DNA of 64,000 bases from Syngnathus acus (taxonomy: Eukaryota > Chordata > Actinopteri > Syngnathiformes > Syngnathidae): positions 9,318,491-9,382,490 of the forward strand of contig NC_051092.1 of assembly GCF_901709675.1 (NCBI RefSeq). The letters are read 5' to 3'. Of this stretch, positions 26,701 to 39,057 are shown piece after piece; the first letter of the stretch is position 1; every line of letters begins with the position of its first letter. The translations under genes and the position numbers were made by a program. The notes under the pieces were generated by a model. That model saw nothing but the letters and a program-made list of their open reading frames with translations. It had not been told where the DNA came from and searched no databases.

Positions 26701-29700
26701 TTATGTGCTGTTCAGCTTCCTTTTCTTCAGTCGATCCCTCCAATTGTCAGGAAGTGCCTCAAAGTTGGCATTCTTTGAAGCTTTTCCTCTGTAAATTAAA
26801 AAAAGGATACTTTTTTTCTTTCTTATAAAACGGAAGGATTAATGAATTAGAAGAAACTGATACTGGTAGCATTCATTATATCACAAAATAGAAACATTAA
26901 TAACAGGAGAAGAGTACAAAATTAATTGTCACATACGTGAGGAGCTGCTGGTGTTTCCAGTCTTCTATACTCTTCTTGTTGAGCTGATCTCTATCTTCAT
27001 CACTGGAGCTGCTCTTTTCCTCCTCCTCAAGCTCTTTCTGGATGCTTTGCCACTTCTTTACAAGGGATGGCATTTTGGTCTTCCCCTTCTACAATTACAA
27101 ATGGACAGCAGGAGACATCATGTGAGAACTGCACAGTAGAATAGTGTCCAGCCCGCACAATTACACTGTAAACTAGGAAATGCTAAGTGCATCAAACCTT
27201 CCGGAAATGTCAAGTATTAACTTAAGCTAAATTTGTGAAGTCAGGTGTGACTACCACCTGCATCTAATGCTCAGGCCTACTCCAAGTGTTAGATAACTTT
27301 CAGAAAGACACCCAATGACTCGTGCAACTGCTAGTAAACTATTTGACAGCTGCCTAACGTCAGTCATAAACCCTAAGTGTGAACAAATCCCACTTACATA
27401 TAGTTAATTATTGGGAGTCTGTGCTAGGGGCAAAAATAAAAGGTTGTTATTGAGATTACCATAAAAATAACCTAAAATTATGCTCCAAAAGTGTTGTCAC
27501 ATTTTGCCTAAATAAATCAAATTATATAACACAATTACCTCTTTGAAATTTGAACAAGCCTGAGATTAAGTTACCGTCCTTTAGAACATGTGTCAGCAAT
27601 TATTTTTGATGTAATAAAAAGTAATACAATGACCACAATCTGAACGGATTACAAACCTTATCTTTCTTGGTTTTCTTGATCTTTTCCACAGGTGTCACTT
27701 TAGGCGATGAGGTTTCACAGGCTGGCTGCGGAGGTGGCAGCGGTGGTTGCGGGGGCATCGCGGGAGCAAGTGGAAGAGGAGGTTCAGAGGGTACTAGAGG
27801 TGCAGTGACAGCTGGCACACCCCAGTAAACTGGCGCTGTGATGACAGGTGCTAGACAGAGGCAAACCAATGTGGTTGGTGGTGGTGGCAGGATTCCTAAT
27901 GTGACCATCAGATGCCCAAAGTTTACCTGCAGTGGTAACATGCTGCGTGTACAGGATTGGACTACTTCCAATAATGGCTTTATTTAGCTGGCCAGCTTTT
28001 CGTTTCTGACCCTTACCCAGTGGATCTGAAGACTCCAACACCTGCACCAAAACAAGGAAACTAAGTATAAATCTTATGAATCGAAAGCTAAACAGTGAAC
28101 AAAAAAGTGAACAAGCGCACACCTTAACACCAGCAACAGCTGAAGGGGGCCACCCACTGCCATCCTCTTCAGTTCCAGGGGCTGGAGGCTCCATATCATT
28201 GTCATCGTCCATCTCCATTTCAACCTCCATTATCTCACTATCACTGTCTGGGGGCGGAGGAGGTGGAGGGGGTGAGCCGGGGGGCAGAGGCGGAAGTGGT
28301 GGGAGGTCAGGAGGTGGAGGAGGGCTGTCAGGAAGTGGGGGTTGAGATGGAGACCACGATGATGATGGCGCTGCTGGTGGGACAGCAGGGGCACGGACAG
28401 GTGGGACTGTATAGAGCAAAAAAAACAAAAACTGTTACTACTAAAGAAACATTTTGACAATTTTATTTGAACCCTTAAACAAGCAGGCACATTCTTGTTC
28501 TAACCTGAAGATGTCTTGCCATCGCCTTGGCTGGTGGTCGGACTAGTCTGGTTGCCTTTCAGGGCATCCCCCTTTGCCTCTTCGGTCGGGAATTCCCACT
28601 GCGATGCATGCGTCAGGTCGTTGACATAAAAATACCGCCTGTGCTCTCTAAAGAGTGGGACAACAGAGATAGAAGGCAACAGTTTCAACGAGTGGCCTTG
28701 CAACGAGTTGACCGGTACGATGACCTGGGACAGAGGGCAAGGGAGTAGACGTGGTGGGGCTTGGTGTGGATGGTAGCTTTCACCATCCTAAAGGGGAGTC
28801 CAAATTGAAGATTGACTAAGAATGTGGATAGGTAACCCACCTTGCTCTCAAAAACAGTTAAAGAAAAACAAATCATCTCTGGCTCCCAAAGGCAGTATTG
28901 AGAAGCCCACATCATGGTTGTCATAAACGTTGGGTTTAAGACAATCATTCCCTTCACGACAGATGAGGAAGATGCCAGGATGCAGGCACCATCATCAACA
29001 ACAAGAAATCACTAGTATACATCATTTACAATCACACAATGATTTGTTTCGGTCATGGAAAATAATAAACAGAAAGACATGAAATAGAGTTGGTCTGACC
29101 TGCTGGATTCCCGTCATTGCTCCGTCTTCACCTTTAATTGGATGCGTGACACTGGTGGCTTCCAGGGCATCACTCTGTCTGCATTGCGTTCTGGGGGGAC
29201 TGTAGTCCTGAAAAGTCCAAAGCTCTCCCAGGCACCCAGCTCTACTACCTCCCCACCCAAATTCTCCACTGACTGAAATTCAGTCTTACAAAGGCCCTCG
29301 CAACAGAGAGCTTTGGAGTCTCTCATCAAGACATGGATTCCTTTAGAGAAGCAGCAGGCTGGCCCTGTGTGGATGCTCCCTTATCAGTACACCAAAGGCA
29401 CAATGCTAGAACGACCTTTTTGTCACCAAAACCTGCAGAGTCTGACTTCTGGCTTGTGCACCAATCCGCACGTACCGGTTAAGCTTGTCATGATGTCATG
29501 ATACAAAGTCTGCCCCCACGGGATTGAGGCGCGCGTAGTCACACTGCACTTTATTGGGGGAGGGGCGAAGGGGTGTAGAGATGTTAAAGGTAAGCAGTGC
29601 GTACCTGTCCCAGTGGCAGGACCAGCCTTTAGGGGCGGCGTTAAGTTCATAATGTTTTATGTGTTCGGCAGCTTCCTGAAGCCTGCTGCGAAGATAGGCC

Positions 29701-32700
29701 CCGTTCAGAGCGCCCTCCCTCCAGTCAGCTATCCGTGTCTAAAAATAGGGGGGGAAAGAGGGGCATTATTAGGAAGCTGATGAGCAAATTTAGGAACAGT
29801 GTTCCGCAATTAGGTCAGGAATGACAAGTTGTGACTGATTATAATGAGATTTTGAAATATTAAAGTATATGAAAATGGTTATGCGCACTAGGACATTAAA
29901 GCAAATTAGCCAATGAATATTTTATGCAATGACATAGTTCCTAGCAGAAGTTGGAACAATTTTGCCACGGTACACACTCATGTTACCTCCGTTTGCAGCA
30001 GAAGCAACTGAAAATTCGAGACGGCCTTCTTGTGTATGCCCAGGAACTCCATCTTGCTCGTTAAGGTGTTAGCCAGTTCTCCAATCTGAAACTAAGTCAC
30101 TCCACGTTAACAACTGTGGCTGAGCACATTTTACTTGTTAGAGTGGAGTACTATTATAACATCATCTTACCCTGAGCTCAGGTGTTTCTACTTCTTCCTT
30201 TGGTGGCACTTCCGGTTTCTGCTCAGGGTTACCCGTTTCCCCATCTTCTTCTGCTGTAACACTCTCCGGAACTTTTGTATATGCTAATGGGAATGGTACA
30301 TAGATAATGGCATTTCTCACATCTATTGGCATTAGGGCATTAATAACTCACCTGTCTGTATGTTCTCCTGAGGCTCTGAGCTTCGACTGTTGGAATCAGG
30401 ACTAGGAGCACCCGGGAAGACTGTTTTCCATCGCTTTTTCCTGAGCGCGCCACGAGATACAGAAGCATCTTGGCTCGTCTCGGAACAAGGGCTGGAGCCT
30501 CCCGCACTTCCATCGCCATCCTCCAGAGCCTGGAGCTCAGCCTAATAATGAGAGGTCCACTTTATGCTTCTGAGACACTGTGATATGGAGGCACACGTCA
30601 AACAAAAACAACCACCAACCTTCTTCCTCTCCAGAGCCAGCTCCAGCTCCATTGTGTCTTCTTCAGGTCCCCCTTCAATCTCCGAGTTCTCCTCTGATAG
30701 CTTCTTTGCGTCAGAATCTTTCTCCACAGTTTGGATAGCAGCTAAGTCATGCGAAGGGGTAGACGGGGATGCCACAGGGCGAACAACCTCTCCGTCAGAG
30801 TCCACACTGGTCTCGTTTTCGTCCAAAACGTTAAGGAGTTTTTTTCGCCATTTCTCTTCAGCATCTTTCACTTCTGTAGGGATCAAGGGACCAAGCAAAG
30901 ACGCCGCCACTCCACATCGCTCTTCCTCTTTACTTGTGAGAGCCACCACACTCTCCATTACCTCCTACGTGATAAAACACAATGATGTCATAGCACCATG
31001 AACACATTTTTCAGTGGAATCATGTGGACTTACACTTGCCTTGACTTTAGTTTCTTTAGCTGATGTTGGTGGTGCAGCAGGTGTGGTTTCACCGGGGTAG
31101 TGATCTGCACTTGATGTACCATTTCCATTAGCACTAAAACAACACATTGTAAGCCATGTCACATCTGACTGTATTGATGACTGAAAATTAGGCATGGCCC
31201 CATTACTGGTTTGACCATGGTTTCAAAAAGTCAAGGTTTCAATGATCGCTAAAATTGTCTGTCACAGTAAAGAGCTCCTTTTTTAGAGGACTTCTAAGTA
31301 GGGTGATTCACTATTTGCAGAGTTGACTAAACGAGCAAGTTGCTTATTTTTTCCCCCCGGCTAAGCAGGGTTGGGAAGGGTGAGCAGTTGTGCACAAAGT
31401 AGAGACCAAAAAGAATGAATACACCGCAGACTCTAGCAGGTTTACGTGGATGCCCTTTTGTTCAATTGATCAATGTACATTGTCCTTTAATAGGAAGAAA
31501 AAATAGCATGCCAAATGGTAGTGTGGAGCCCATGGATACACGACCCATGGATCTCACCACCAATGCTCACCATTCCCCAGTAATGGAACACTGTGACTTA
31601 TTAATAAGAAATAAAACAAACAGAATGTTAACCTTTTTTTTATTTATTTTTTTATAAAACTTAACACTGTACAAGTTATCTGAACCGCTTATTCAAACAT
31701 TTTGTCGTTCAGTGGGGGAAAAAATGCTATTTTTATTCACCAAAATATTTCAATTAAGGATCTTTCAGAGTTGCAATTCTAATACCGTGATACTGCAATG
31801 TTTTTCATCCACTGTTATCATGCCGGCAGAATCTAATATCTGCATCGTGCTGAAGTGAAGAACGTAAGAGAGACCCTCGTAAATATTTTTGATGGAGTCA
31901 CTCACTAACCTGTTGGTATAGTGAGCCAGTCTTTGCACTTGATTAGCGAGATCGTGAGGCAGCTCCCAAGAAACCTCATTGTTCTGGGTGTTCCAGTAAT
32001 AATAGCAGCCAGAGTTATCATCCCAGACCTCCTGCCAGTCCCCCATTTCCACATCCACTGGAAGAAAACCAATATAAAAGGTGATGTTAAGGATGCGCAT
32101 CATGTGACTAGTACACAGATAGGATCGGATGAGATTTTGTATTTTGTATGAAATTGTCAATCAACCGCAATGCCTCAAATAACCTGATCGATCAATGACG
32201 TCAAAGCATTACAGCAACAGTGTTTCCCAAATACACATTAACCTGTGCTGGACTGTCACAAATGAAGTGTGAGTACACACAAACAATTGAAAATTCAACC
32301 CCCCAACCTCAGAATTGTGAGGTGAATGTTATAGTTCCAGGGTACAGTCATTGGGAATTTAACATTTTCATTTAATTTTCGCTCACTCTAAATTGTTAAT
32401 ATTACATCTGAGCAGACACATAATTACCTCCAGCTAGTGAGTACTGAGTATTAAACTCCAACTGGTCCGGTTTGGCACCTGGTTGCTGGGCATTAGCATC
32501 TGGTTTGGGTGCACTACCAGTCGGGATGGAAGGTTGACCTGCTGCATCATCTGAACTTGGCTGGGTGGTGATAGCATCAATTTCCTGTTGAGCAATGTTA
32601 TAAAGTATTTTTTTTAAAAACACTGCTACAAAAGCAAAGATTAACCAACATGCCTGAAACTCTTGATCCAACAAATGCATTTTCCAGCCACAAATATTTT

Positions 32701-34477
32701 GTCAATGTCAACACCCCGCTCACTCTTTGTTTGATCTTCTGCCCTCTGGGAGGCGGTACAGGAGCCTGCGCTCCCGCACCACCAGACTCTCCAACAGCTT
32801 CATACTCCAGGCTGTTAGGATCCTGAACTCGCTCCCCCTTTCTGCGTAGCGTCCTGTTCTTTGCGCTATGCTTACTGTCTGCTGTATGCGCACTGGCTCG
32901 GTTTTGCTCCTCTTATTTATTGGGTTATTGGTTTATTATTTATTCATCGCTCATTTTATTTATTGTTATTTTTTATTTATTGTTTGTGCCTTCTTGTTTT
33001 TATTCTGTGTCGTCTGCTTGTATGTCTCGTCACCGTGGGATAGAGGAAACGGAATTTCGGTTTCTTTGTGTGTCTTGACATATGAAGGGATCGACAATAA
33101 AGCTGACTTTGACTTTGAACATTCCTCTCCTGTATAACACTATATGAGAAAATCACTCTTCAAAAACAGAAACAGAAACCAGATGAGCCATGCAAGTTTA
33201 ATAGATCATTGTCTGATGTTGAATTGTTGAACACTATTTTAAAATGATAATTTATTAAGGTTCTCGTTTGCATACACTATATGGTTTGACAAGACATTTT
33301 TGTTTTCTAACGGCAAAGAAATAAATGTTAAGTCATTACTTGTACAATTTCTGTGGAAGTTGATGGACATTAATTCTGGGCAGTGAAAGGAAAACTGCAG
33401 CAAATCCCAGAGGGGACGCAAAAACCAAAAACTTGTTTTGAATAATGTCATTGTTGGCTTGTTCTAAGAGCAAAAGGGGAAACTACTTAAATTGGAAATC
33501 ATATCTTGGTGAAAAATATTTCATAGCCCAACCCAACTACAAGTAAAATTATACTTACCGCCATGAAGTTTGCTAATGTACTGTCAATATCAGCAGAGTG
33601 ATTGTGCTGAGAAGTTGCAGTTGATCGAGACACTGCGGCATCCTCTTCATCGCTGTCTTCATAGGCCCCAAGCAAGGACAGACCCTCTGCAGGTGGACAC
33701 AGACATGTTCAGTCAAATAATCTTCCCTGGGGAAAGTATGTACCAGGCCTCCCCCAACCACCAATGAGTAACTCTGTCAAATCAACTTGAACGTCTCCTC
33801 ACAGATGAATGTCATTAATTGTGAACATAATTACGGGTAATGTGAGCAAACGTAAGTGAGTCAAAATGGCAGGCCTTTCCATTGGCCAGTACCCATGATG
33901 TAGCTTTCAGTTTCAAAATAGTAGTTGAACCCTGGTCGAGTCTATTTTACAGTTTTTAATATACCAACGTACCGGTGGCTTTCACTGCGGGAGGCTTCAT
34001 ATTGAGTCTCGCTCTCAAAATACGCTGTCCTTCTCCTTCCTGTTCTTCTGCTACCAAAACATCAGGGTAAAAACAAACAGAAAAAGATTTCACGACAACC
34101 ATCAAAGCCAGGATAAATGAACTCAGATTAAAGCTAACAGCTATTTTATTAAACGACCAATATTCAAAATTTGCAACGCGAACTGGTTCGCTACGAAACA
34201 AATACATGACACATAATTCAAAATGTATTCGTTACATTTTCACGCTATGTAGTTGTGTCAACTTAAAACACGCAATACACGTTTCAAATGGTACGAGACT
34301 CGAAATACGTAGCATTTAGCAAGCCCGACGCTAGCAAGCGCGTTGGGAAATACCATCGGATCCCGAGAGCCCGTCTTCCCTCTCCCCGGCATTTCCTCCG
34401 CGGAGCCCGGAAGGAGAGAGTTGTAGAATTGTTCTCCGACCAACCGCTCCTCCCGCAGAGCGAGTCTTTTTCTTCAT
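26701..34477 (-). CDS. fnbp4: FNBP4, formin-binding protein with two WW domains
   Basis: Seventeen coding exons (minus): 34477-34354, 34050-33973, 33686-33559, 32584-32428, 32057-31910, 31133-31034, 30964-30620, 30541-30352, 30283-30171, 30085-29987, 29738-29605, 28647-28505, 28406-28123, 28041-27927, 27850-27657, 27088-26937 and 26788-26701; 863 aa (human 1017). The N-terminus 'GRRTILQLSPSGLRG' matches human FNBP4. WW domain 1 lies in exon 5 ('DWQEVWDDNSGCYYYWN...SWELP'), WW domain 2 across exons 11-12 ('GWSCHWD...RRYFYVND...QWEFP'). Exon 13 holds a proline-rich stretch, and the C-terminus 'MPSLVKKWQSIQ...FEALPDNWRDRLKKRK' is the family's signature end. FNBP4 WW domains bind proline-rich formin FH1 regions; a role in actin regulation or splicing-linked complexes is suggested but not settled. 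Start choice: an in-frame Met 63 codons upstream (34666) exists, but only the downstream Met gives the conserved start. Confidence 0.93.
32727..33122 (+). mobile_element. L2-like LINE 3' end in fnbp4 intron 3
   Basis: Plus-strand sequence 'ccctctgggaggcggtacag' followed by coding-like remnants (RRYRS.R..TTRLSNS) is the usual end of the reverse-transcriptase ORF of fish L2/Rex-type LINEs. Next comes a T/A-rich 3' UTR and the terminal 'gacaataaagctgactttga' tail. 5'-truncated, antisense to fnbp4, about 400 bp. Confidence 0.7.
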
Positions 34478-34787
34478 CGCTGATTCTTTGGCCTGCGCGG
34501 CAGCAAGCCTTCGTTTTCGAAGTCGTCGAGTTGCAGCTAGTAGCACAAAGAAAGGAAGTGGTCCAAACACTTCCGGGTCTTGGGTCACTTGTTTTGCTAG
34601 CTGGGACGATAACAAGCTTACCGAGTTCGTCGGCGAGATGTGACGACTTAATAATTGGAATCTCACGATCGCTTTCTTTTAGTGAGGTTACAAATCCTGC
34701 GGCGCCCATTTGAAGTAGGGCTCCTGACGATTGCAAGAACTGTCTTGACATGTTGAGGTGAAAATTGGCAATTTCACGGTGTCGCAT
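34284..34787 (-). other. Open frame overlapping fnbp4 5' UTR and start (uORF candidate)
   Basis: A 167-codon minus-strand frame (first Met at 34787) overlaps the fnbp4 first exon in another frame. Its first 60 codons lie in the presumed fnbp4 5' UTR. If fnbp4 transcription starts near 34790 this would be a long upstream ORF that ends after the fnbp4 start and would reduce its translation. I recognise no family in it. It may be a chance open frame in a GC-rich CpG-island-like region. Confidence 0.25.
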
Positions 34788-34914
34788 TGGAGCCGCCCAT
34801 TAAATGTATGAATATAAAGAGGCACCATCGGAGCAGCGGCCAGCAGAGCCACAGAGAGGAAGCGCTGCCCGATTCAGAGCGAGAGGAATCGCTACGGGGA
34901 CTGGACAAAGCACG
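34478..34914. promoter_or_regulatory. Bidirectional promoter between fnbp4 and bscl2
   Basis: Only 437 bp separate the two divergent start codons. The region is richer in GC and CpG than its surroundings and has no TATA box that I can see, typical of a shared CpG-type promoter. Inference from geometry and composition. Confidence 0.6.
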
Positions 34915-36072
34915 ATGGGGGCTACGATGGGACCGCTTCTGCCCTGGCTGCACGATGTGGCAGCCGTGACTCTCCTGAAGGCCCGGAGAACCTTATTCCA
35001 AGCTGCTGTACTTTTCTGTGTTCTGGGACTACTGCTCTGGGTGTCCATATTCCTGTACGGTAGTTTCTATTATTCCTACATGCCCACTGTGAGCTTCTCG
35101 GCCCCCGTGCACTTCTACTACAGCTCCGATTGTGAGGCATCAGAATCAGAGCTTTGCTCATTCCCGACGGCCAACATCTCCCTCTTGAGGAACGACCGGG
35201 ACCAGGTGATGGCTTATGGCCAACCTTATCGAATATCTTTGGAGTTGGAGTTACCAGAGTCTCCTGTGAATGAACATCTGGGCATGTTTATGGTCAGAAT
35301 GTCGTGCTACACTAAAGGTGGCAAGATGGTGTCGTCTGTTCGACGTTCAACAATGCTGCATTACCGCTCCACCCTTTTGCAGACCCTCAGCACTTTCTTC
35401 TTTTCTCCTCTCCTCTTGACCGGGATGGCTGAACAGAAGCAGCTCATAGAAATCGAGCTCTTCCCTTCCTACAAGACCAATAGTTATCAGCCAACTATCG
35501 GCACAGTCATCGAGATCCAATCCAAACGTGTGCAAATCTACTCCTCCCAGCTCCGCATTCATGCATATTTCACCGGCGTCCGTTACGTCATCTACAACTT
35601 CCCCTTGACATCTGCTGTGATCGGTGTGGCCACCAATTTCGCCTTCCTCAGCGTGATTGTGCTTTTCAGCTACCTGCAATTTATATGGGGTGGCATCTGG
35701 CCCCCGGATCAGGTACGTGTCAAAGTCATGATTGGGGACAGCACACGCATGCAGCAGAGAAGAGAGGAGGTGAAGAAGCGCATGGAGAAGGAAAATTCCC
35801 AGAAAGAACTGAATTCCCAGAAAGAGCTGGATTCCCCAAGACTGATTGGATCTTTGAATGATACACCCGATGAGCAGGCCGATGACACGGCGGTGGCGCA
35901 GTCATCAAATACATCGTTTGTAGAAGTAAATGCCACTGAAGCTGATGTTCCTGATTCCGAGAAAGATGTGTCTCCTGACTCCGTAATGCCTGAAGCGATA
36001 GACCTGAGTGAGACGACACTCCGACAGAGATCTGGTCCATCAAAAAGCCATGTTGATATTAAGAGTACTTAA
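34915..36072 (+). CDS. bscl2: Seipin (BSCL2), intronless, ER lipid-droplet assembly protein
   Basis: One uninterrupted exon of 385 codons plus stop. Membrane helix 1 at about residues 28-48 ('[20 protein letters not shown]') is followed by the near-invariant '[12 protein letters not shown]'. The ER-luminal beta-sandwich domain spans about 55-225 with the conserved N-glycosylation site N87-I-S (human N88, mutated in seipinopathy), '[19 protein letters not shown]' and '[11 protein letters not shown]'. Helix 2 lies at about 232-257 ('[20 protein letters not shown]'), then a long acidic Ser-rich cytosolic tail. Seipin forms ring oligomers at ER-lipid-droplet contacts. Human BSCL2 has many introns, so an intact intronless copy suggests a retrogene. 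The frame is open upstream to Met 34804, allowing a 37-residue extension like the long human isoform; I chose the Met that begins at the conserved part. Confidence 0.93.
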   Translation: MGATMGPLLPWLHDVAAVTLLKARRTLFQAAVLFCVLGLLLWVSIFLYGSFYYSYMPTVSFSAPVHFYYSSDCEASESELCSFPTANISLLRNDRDQVMAYGQPYRISLELELPESPVNEHLGMFMVRMSCYTKGGKMVSSVRRSTMLHYRSTLLQTLSTFFFSPLLLTGMAEQKQLIEIELFPSYKTNSYQPTIGTVIEIQSKRVQIYSSQLRIHAYFTGVRYVIYNFPLTSAVIGVATNFAFLSVIVLFSYLQFIWGGIWPPDQVRVKVMIGDSTRMQQRREEVKKRMEKENSQKELNSQKELDSPRLIGSLNDTPDEQADDTAVAQSSNTSFVEVNATEADVPDSEKDVSPDSVMPEAIDLSETTLRQRSGPSKSHVDIKST

Positions 36073-38250
36073 TACAGTATGCAGTCCGTTGGATATAGTT
36101 GCAGAGCTTAACAAAAGCAAACACCAACTATTAGAAGTCGATAGCATATAGAGCTTAATGTTTTAATCAAAGAGGTTTACTCCTATAATCTGTCTTCGCT
36201 CTACAACTACTATCTACTAACACTGGCTTGTTTTATTTGTATATGCAGTATAAACTAACACACGCACTTAAGTTAAATTACAAATTGGCAATTTTACTTT
36301 TTCCGCAAAGCGATTAACATGTAAAACTAGTATATTTGTTTTTAGTAGTTCCTGAGGGGCTTTGTGAATCTGCCGCATGGATCATTCTTCTCATATCGCA
36401 CAAAGAAGTTTTGAGTGCAATGACTCGTTTCACCATCGTGGCACTGAAGAATTTACAAAACTGGGCTTCTTCCCACCAGTGCTTGTCAGATTTACAATGT
36501 GCACAACGTAAGTGTTGAAAACTGTATTTATTGTTTCACAGAAGAGAAAGAATGTTTGTTTTAGATGGAGGTTTTAAGTTATGTATATTTCTTGGTGTCT
36601 TTTGACATAACACAGCATGTTCAGCATTTGATGTTTCCAACTTTTGTGTTTCTCAAGGTAAAAGGGTCATCCGCTATGTATTTAAGCTCAGGTTTGAGTA
36701 AGTTATGAAAAAAAGTGAGTCTTAGATGAATGTTTTAAGTTATGTATGGTTTTTGGTGTCTCTTTATGTAACATATCTGCGTTCAGCATTAGGAGATGTT
36801 TCCAACTTATGTGTTTCTCATCTCATGGTCGGTATTGAAGGTAAACGGGTCATCCGCTATGTATTTGAGCTCATGTTTGAGTAATTTAAGGTACCAAAGA
36901 TATTGACAGACTTTCATCTATTCTGTTCTGCTAAAAAGAATGACAAAATGTTTCTTGTGCACTGTCACTAAATAAAAACATGAACATAAATGATAGTACA
37001 TTTATTTTCTGTCTCAGTCTGTGTGAATGTGCTACTGAAAGTTGAACTCACATGATGCTCTGTTTTGAAGATGTCTTGAAAGACGTCAAAAAAGTTTCCC
37101 ACTCGTCTATAATGATTTTATTCTCTAAAGACCTCCGTGCTTGTTGTTGAGATGAGGTCCATTGGATAATGCTATTTATGGTAAGAGATGATTACATAAT
37201 AGTACTATACATAAGTAAAGAAATAAAACATTGGATTTGTGAAATGAAAAAAATTGTTAACAGTTAGACTGTACAAAAGAACAAGCTGAATACATATTGG
37301 AAACTTTATTCTTCACTTTTTTCCCCTAAAGTTTGCTGTTTACAGAACATTTGATAATATTGCAAATGCAAACCATTGATAATAGGGTTGGAATGCGGTG
37401 ACAATAAAAGCCATTAGCAGGCTTCATTCAAACGACATCTCCAATCTATCAGATGAATTATGCATTATTCCGGATCTGGAGTGCCCTAATGGACTGAAAT
37501 CCCCATCCATCATTTGATTTATATCCATCCTTGCATTTAGCCTCAGTGAAGTGATATATACCACTGCTCTGCAATCCTAATTTAAGCTGTTTTATCTTTT
37601 TGTCCAAGTGCCAAACCAACACAAAATAGTTGACAATATACACAAGGTTTTGATATATCATGCAGATTCTGCTGGAACCCAGAGAACCTGAAAAAGGGCT
37701 GAACCTTTCAGCCAAATTGCCAAACTGTAAAATAAGTGTAATCGTGGCAAAAAAACAACACTGCATGCTTTTCATTGCAAAGACCCACATAGTGTACACT
37801 GTTTCTATCAATCAAGTTTTTGGGCACCAGAAAAAATAAGTTATTTGACTTTTTGCATGTGCCCCCCCCCTCCACACACACATGCACACACACAAAAGGC
37901 ATAAAACAAACCACTAAAATAAACTCGCATTACATAACCTTATCTAGGCCCTTCATTGGAAATACTAAAATGCAATCAAATGAATAAATGCTATTGGTAT
38001 TTATTTTGACGTACTACATACAGTAGTAACTAAATATGGTTCTTTGGCCTGTCGCGAGCTGCAGTCATTTTGATTTAGGAACCCTTTTTTTCCCTTATGA
38101 CCAACATGTTACATGTTGCCTTCCCATATATGGCTCAAATACCAATGGTATGAAGGCCTCTGCACACCCCTGTGCTTCAAGTGATCCACTTGAGTGACGT
38201 CCTGTCCTTTCAGGCCTCTTCACAGCTGAATGTCACTTTGTGACGTGACC
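36073..38250. other. bscl2-lrrc10 convergent interval
   Basis: bscl2 3' UTR, with a good poly(A) signal AATAAA at 36971-36976 after the tandem duplication. From the right comes the lrrc10 3' UTR, with a minus-strand AATAAA at 38000-38005. A C-run and CA-rich patch lies at 37861-37890. No gene seen between about 37000 and 37980. Confidence 0.55.
36561..36888 (+). repeat. Diverged tandem duplication in bscl2 3' region
   Basis: Two direct copies, about 36561-36705 and 36722-36888, share in order 'ttttaagttatgta', 'ttggtgtct', 'gttcagcat', 'gatgtttccaactt', 'tgtgtttctca', 'gggtcatccgctatgtattt' and 'gtttgagtaa'. They differ by substitutions and a roughly 20-base insertion in the second. Non-coding. 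Confidence 0.85.
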
Positions 38251-39057
38251 TTAAACGTTGGGCTCCTCCTCTGGCTCCATCTCTGAGACCTTGGCTTTCG
38301 AACCCTCGTCTTCCTGTTCATCGTCGGAGCAGTCCGCCCAACGCCCGACCCTTCGGACTCCTTCAGCCACCATTGGTGCATTGACACATGGATTGTGGTC
38401 ATAGATGACTAGTTTTAGCCCCTGCAAATATGAGAGGGCGGGGAAGCGCTGGATTTTGTTGCGATCCACGTCAATGACAGCAAGGAAGTGCATTTCCAAC
38501 AACACTGGCGGGAACTCCGTCAGCTCGTTCCCAGCCAGCCAAATACTTCTCAGTTCTTCCAGCCTGTTAAGTTCATAGGGTAAGCAGCGTATTTGGTTGT
38601 AGCCAAGGTGCAGGGTCTTGAGATTGGGAAGCTCACAAATCACAATTGGGAAGACTGTAAAGCAATTTGTCTCCAGCCACAGGGTGTTAAGTTCCTTCAG
38701 GTCTTGGAGTTCCTCGGGGAGGTAGAAGAGTTTGTTGTTACCCAAGTAAAGGATGTTAAGCTGAGGCAGTCTGCAGACAGCTGCAGGTAGCTCCTCAAAG
38801 CAGTTAAAGTCAAGAGCCAGAAGCTGAAGCTTCCTCAGGCGGTCGAGTTCATCAGGCAAACTGCTAAGGTTGTTGTCGCTCAGATAGAGCTTCACCAGCT
38901 CATCAAAGACACAAGCAGCAACAGGGAACTGGCGCAACTGACGGCTACTCAGGTCCAGAGTCCGATCAAGCGGCATCTCCTCCAGGTCCCCCACTAGGAA
39001 GCGCTGACAGCGTTTTGACGGAATGAAGGCGATGACACCTCGCATGGCATTTCCCAT
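38251..39057 (-). CDS. lrrc10: LRRC10, cardiac leucine-rich repeat protein
   Basis: Single coding exon, 268 aa (human 277). After 'MGNAMRGVIAFIPSKRCQRF' there are about seven leucine-rich repeats of the short 23-residue type (for example 'LVKLYLSDNNLSSLPDELDRL', 'LNTLWLETNCFTVFPIVICEL'). They run from about residue 30 to 215, followed by an acidic tail ('DDEQEDEGSKAKVSEMEPEEE'). LRRC10 is a heart-restricted protein that associates with actin/alpha-actinin at the Z-disc; loss causes dilated cardiomyopathy in animals. The intronless coding region and its place next to cnot2 match the human arrangement at 12q15. A possible acceptor just before the ATG suggests a separate 5' UTR exon. Confidence 0.95.
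   Translation of the reverse strand: MGNAMRGVIAFIPSKRCQRFLVGDLEEMPLDRTLDLSSRQLRQFPVAACVFDELVKLYLSDNNLSSLPDELDRLRKLQLLALDFNCFEELPAAVCRLPQLNILYLGNNKLFYLPEELQDLKELNTLWLETNCFTVFPIVICELPNLKTLHLGYNQIRCLPYELNRLEELRSIWLAGNELTEFPPVLLEMHFLAVIDVDRNKIQRFPALSYLQGLKLVIYDHNPCVNAPMVAEGVRRVGRWADCSDDEQEDEGSKAKVSEMEPEEEPNV

Noticed and set aside
28076-28345. Gly/Ser-rich plus-strand frame
   Set aside because: Antisense shadow of the proline-rich fnbp4 exon 13.
30564-31001. Ser-rich plus-strand frame of 145 codons
   Set aside because: Antisense of the acidic fnbp4 exon 7, whose splice sites and phase are well supported.
34478-34666. In-frame N-terminal extension of fnbp4
   Set aside because: The frame is open to a Met at 34666, but the conserved FNBP4 N-terminus starts at 34477; the extension has no family counterpart.
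34288-34713. Plus-strand 141-codon frame upstream of seipin
   Set aside because: Antisense to the fnbp4 first exon and 5' UTR in GC-rich DNA; no recognisable domain and no link to the seipin frame.
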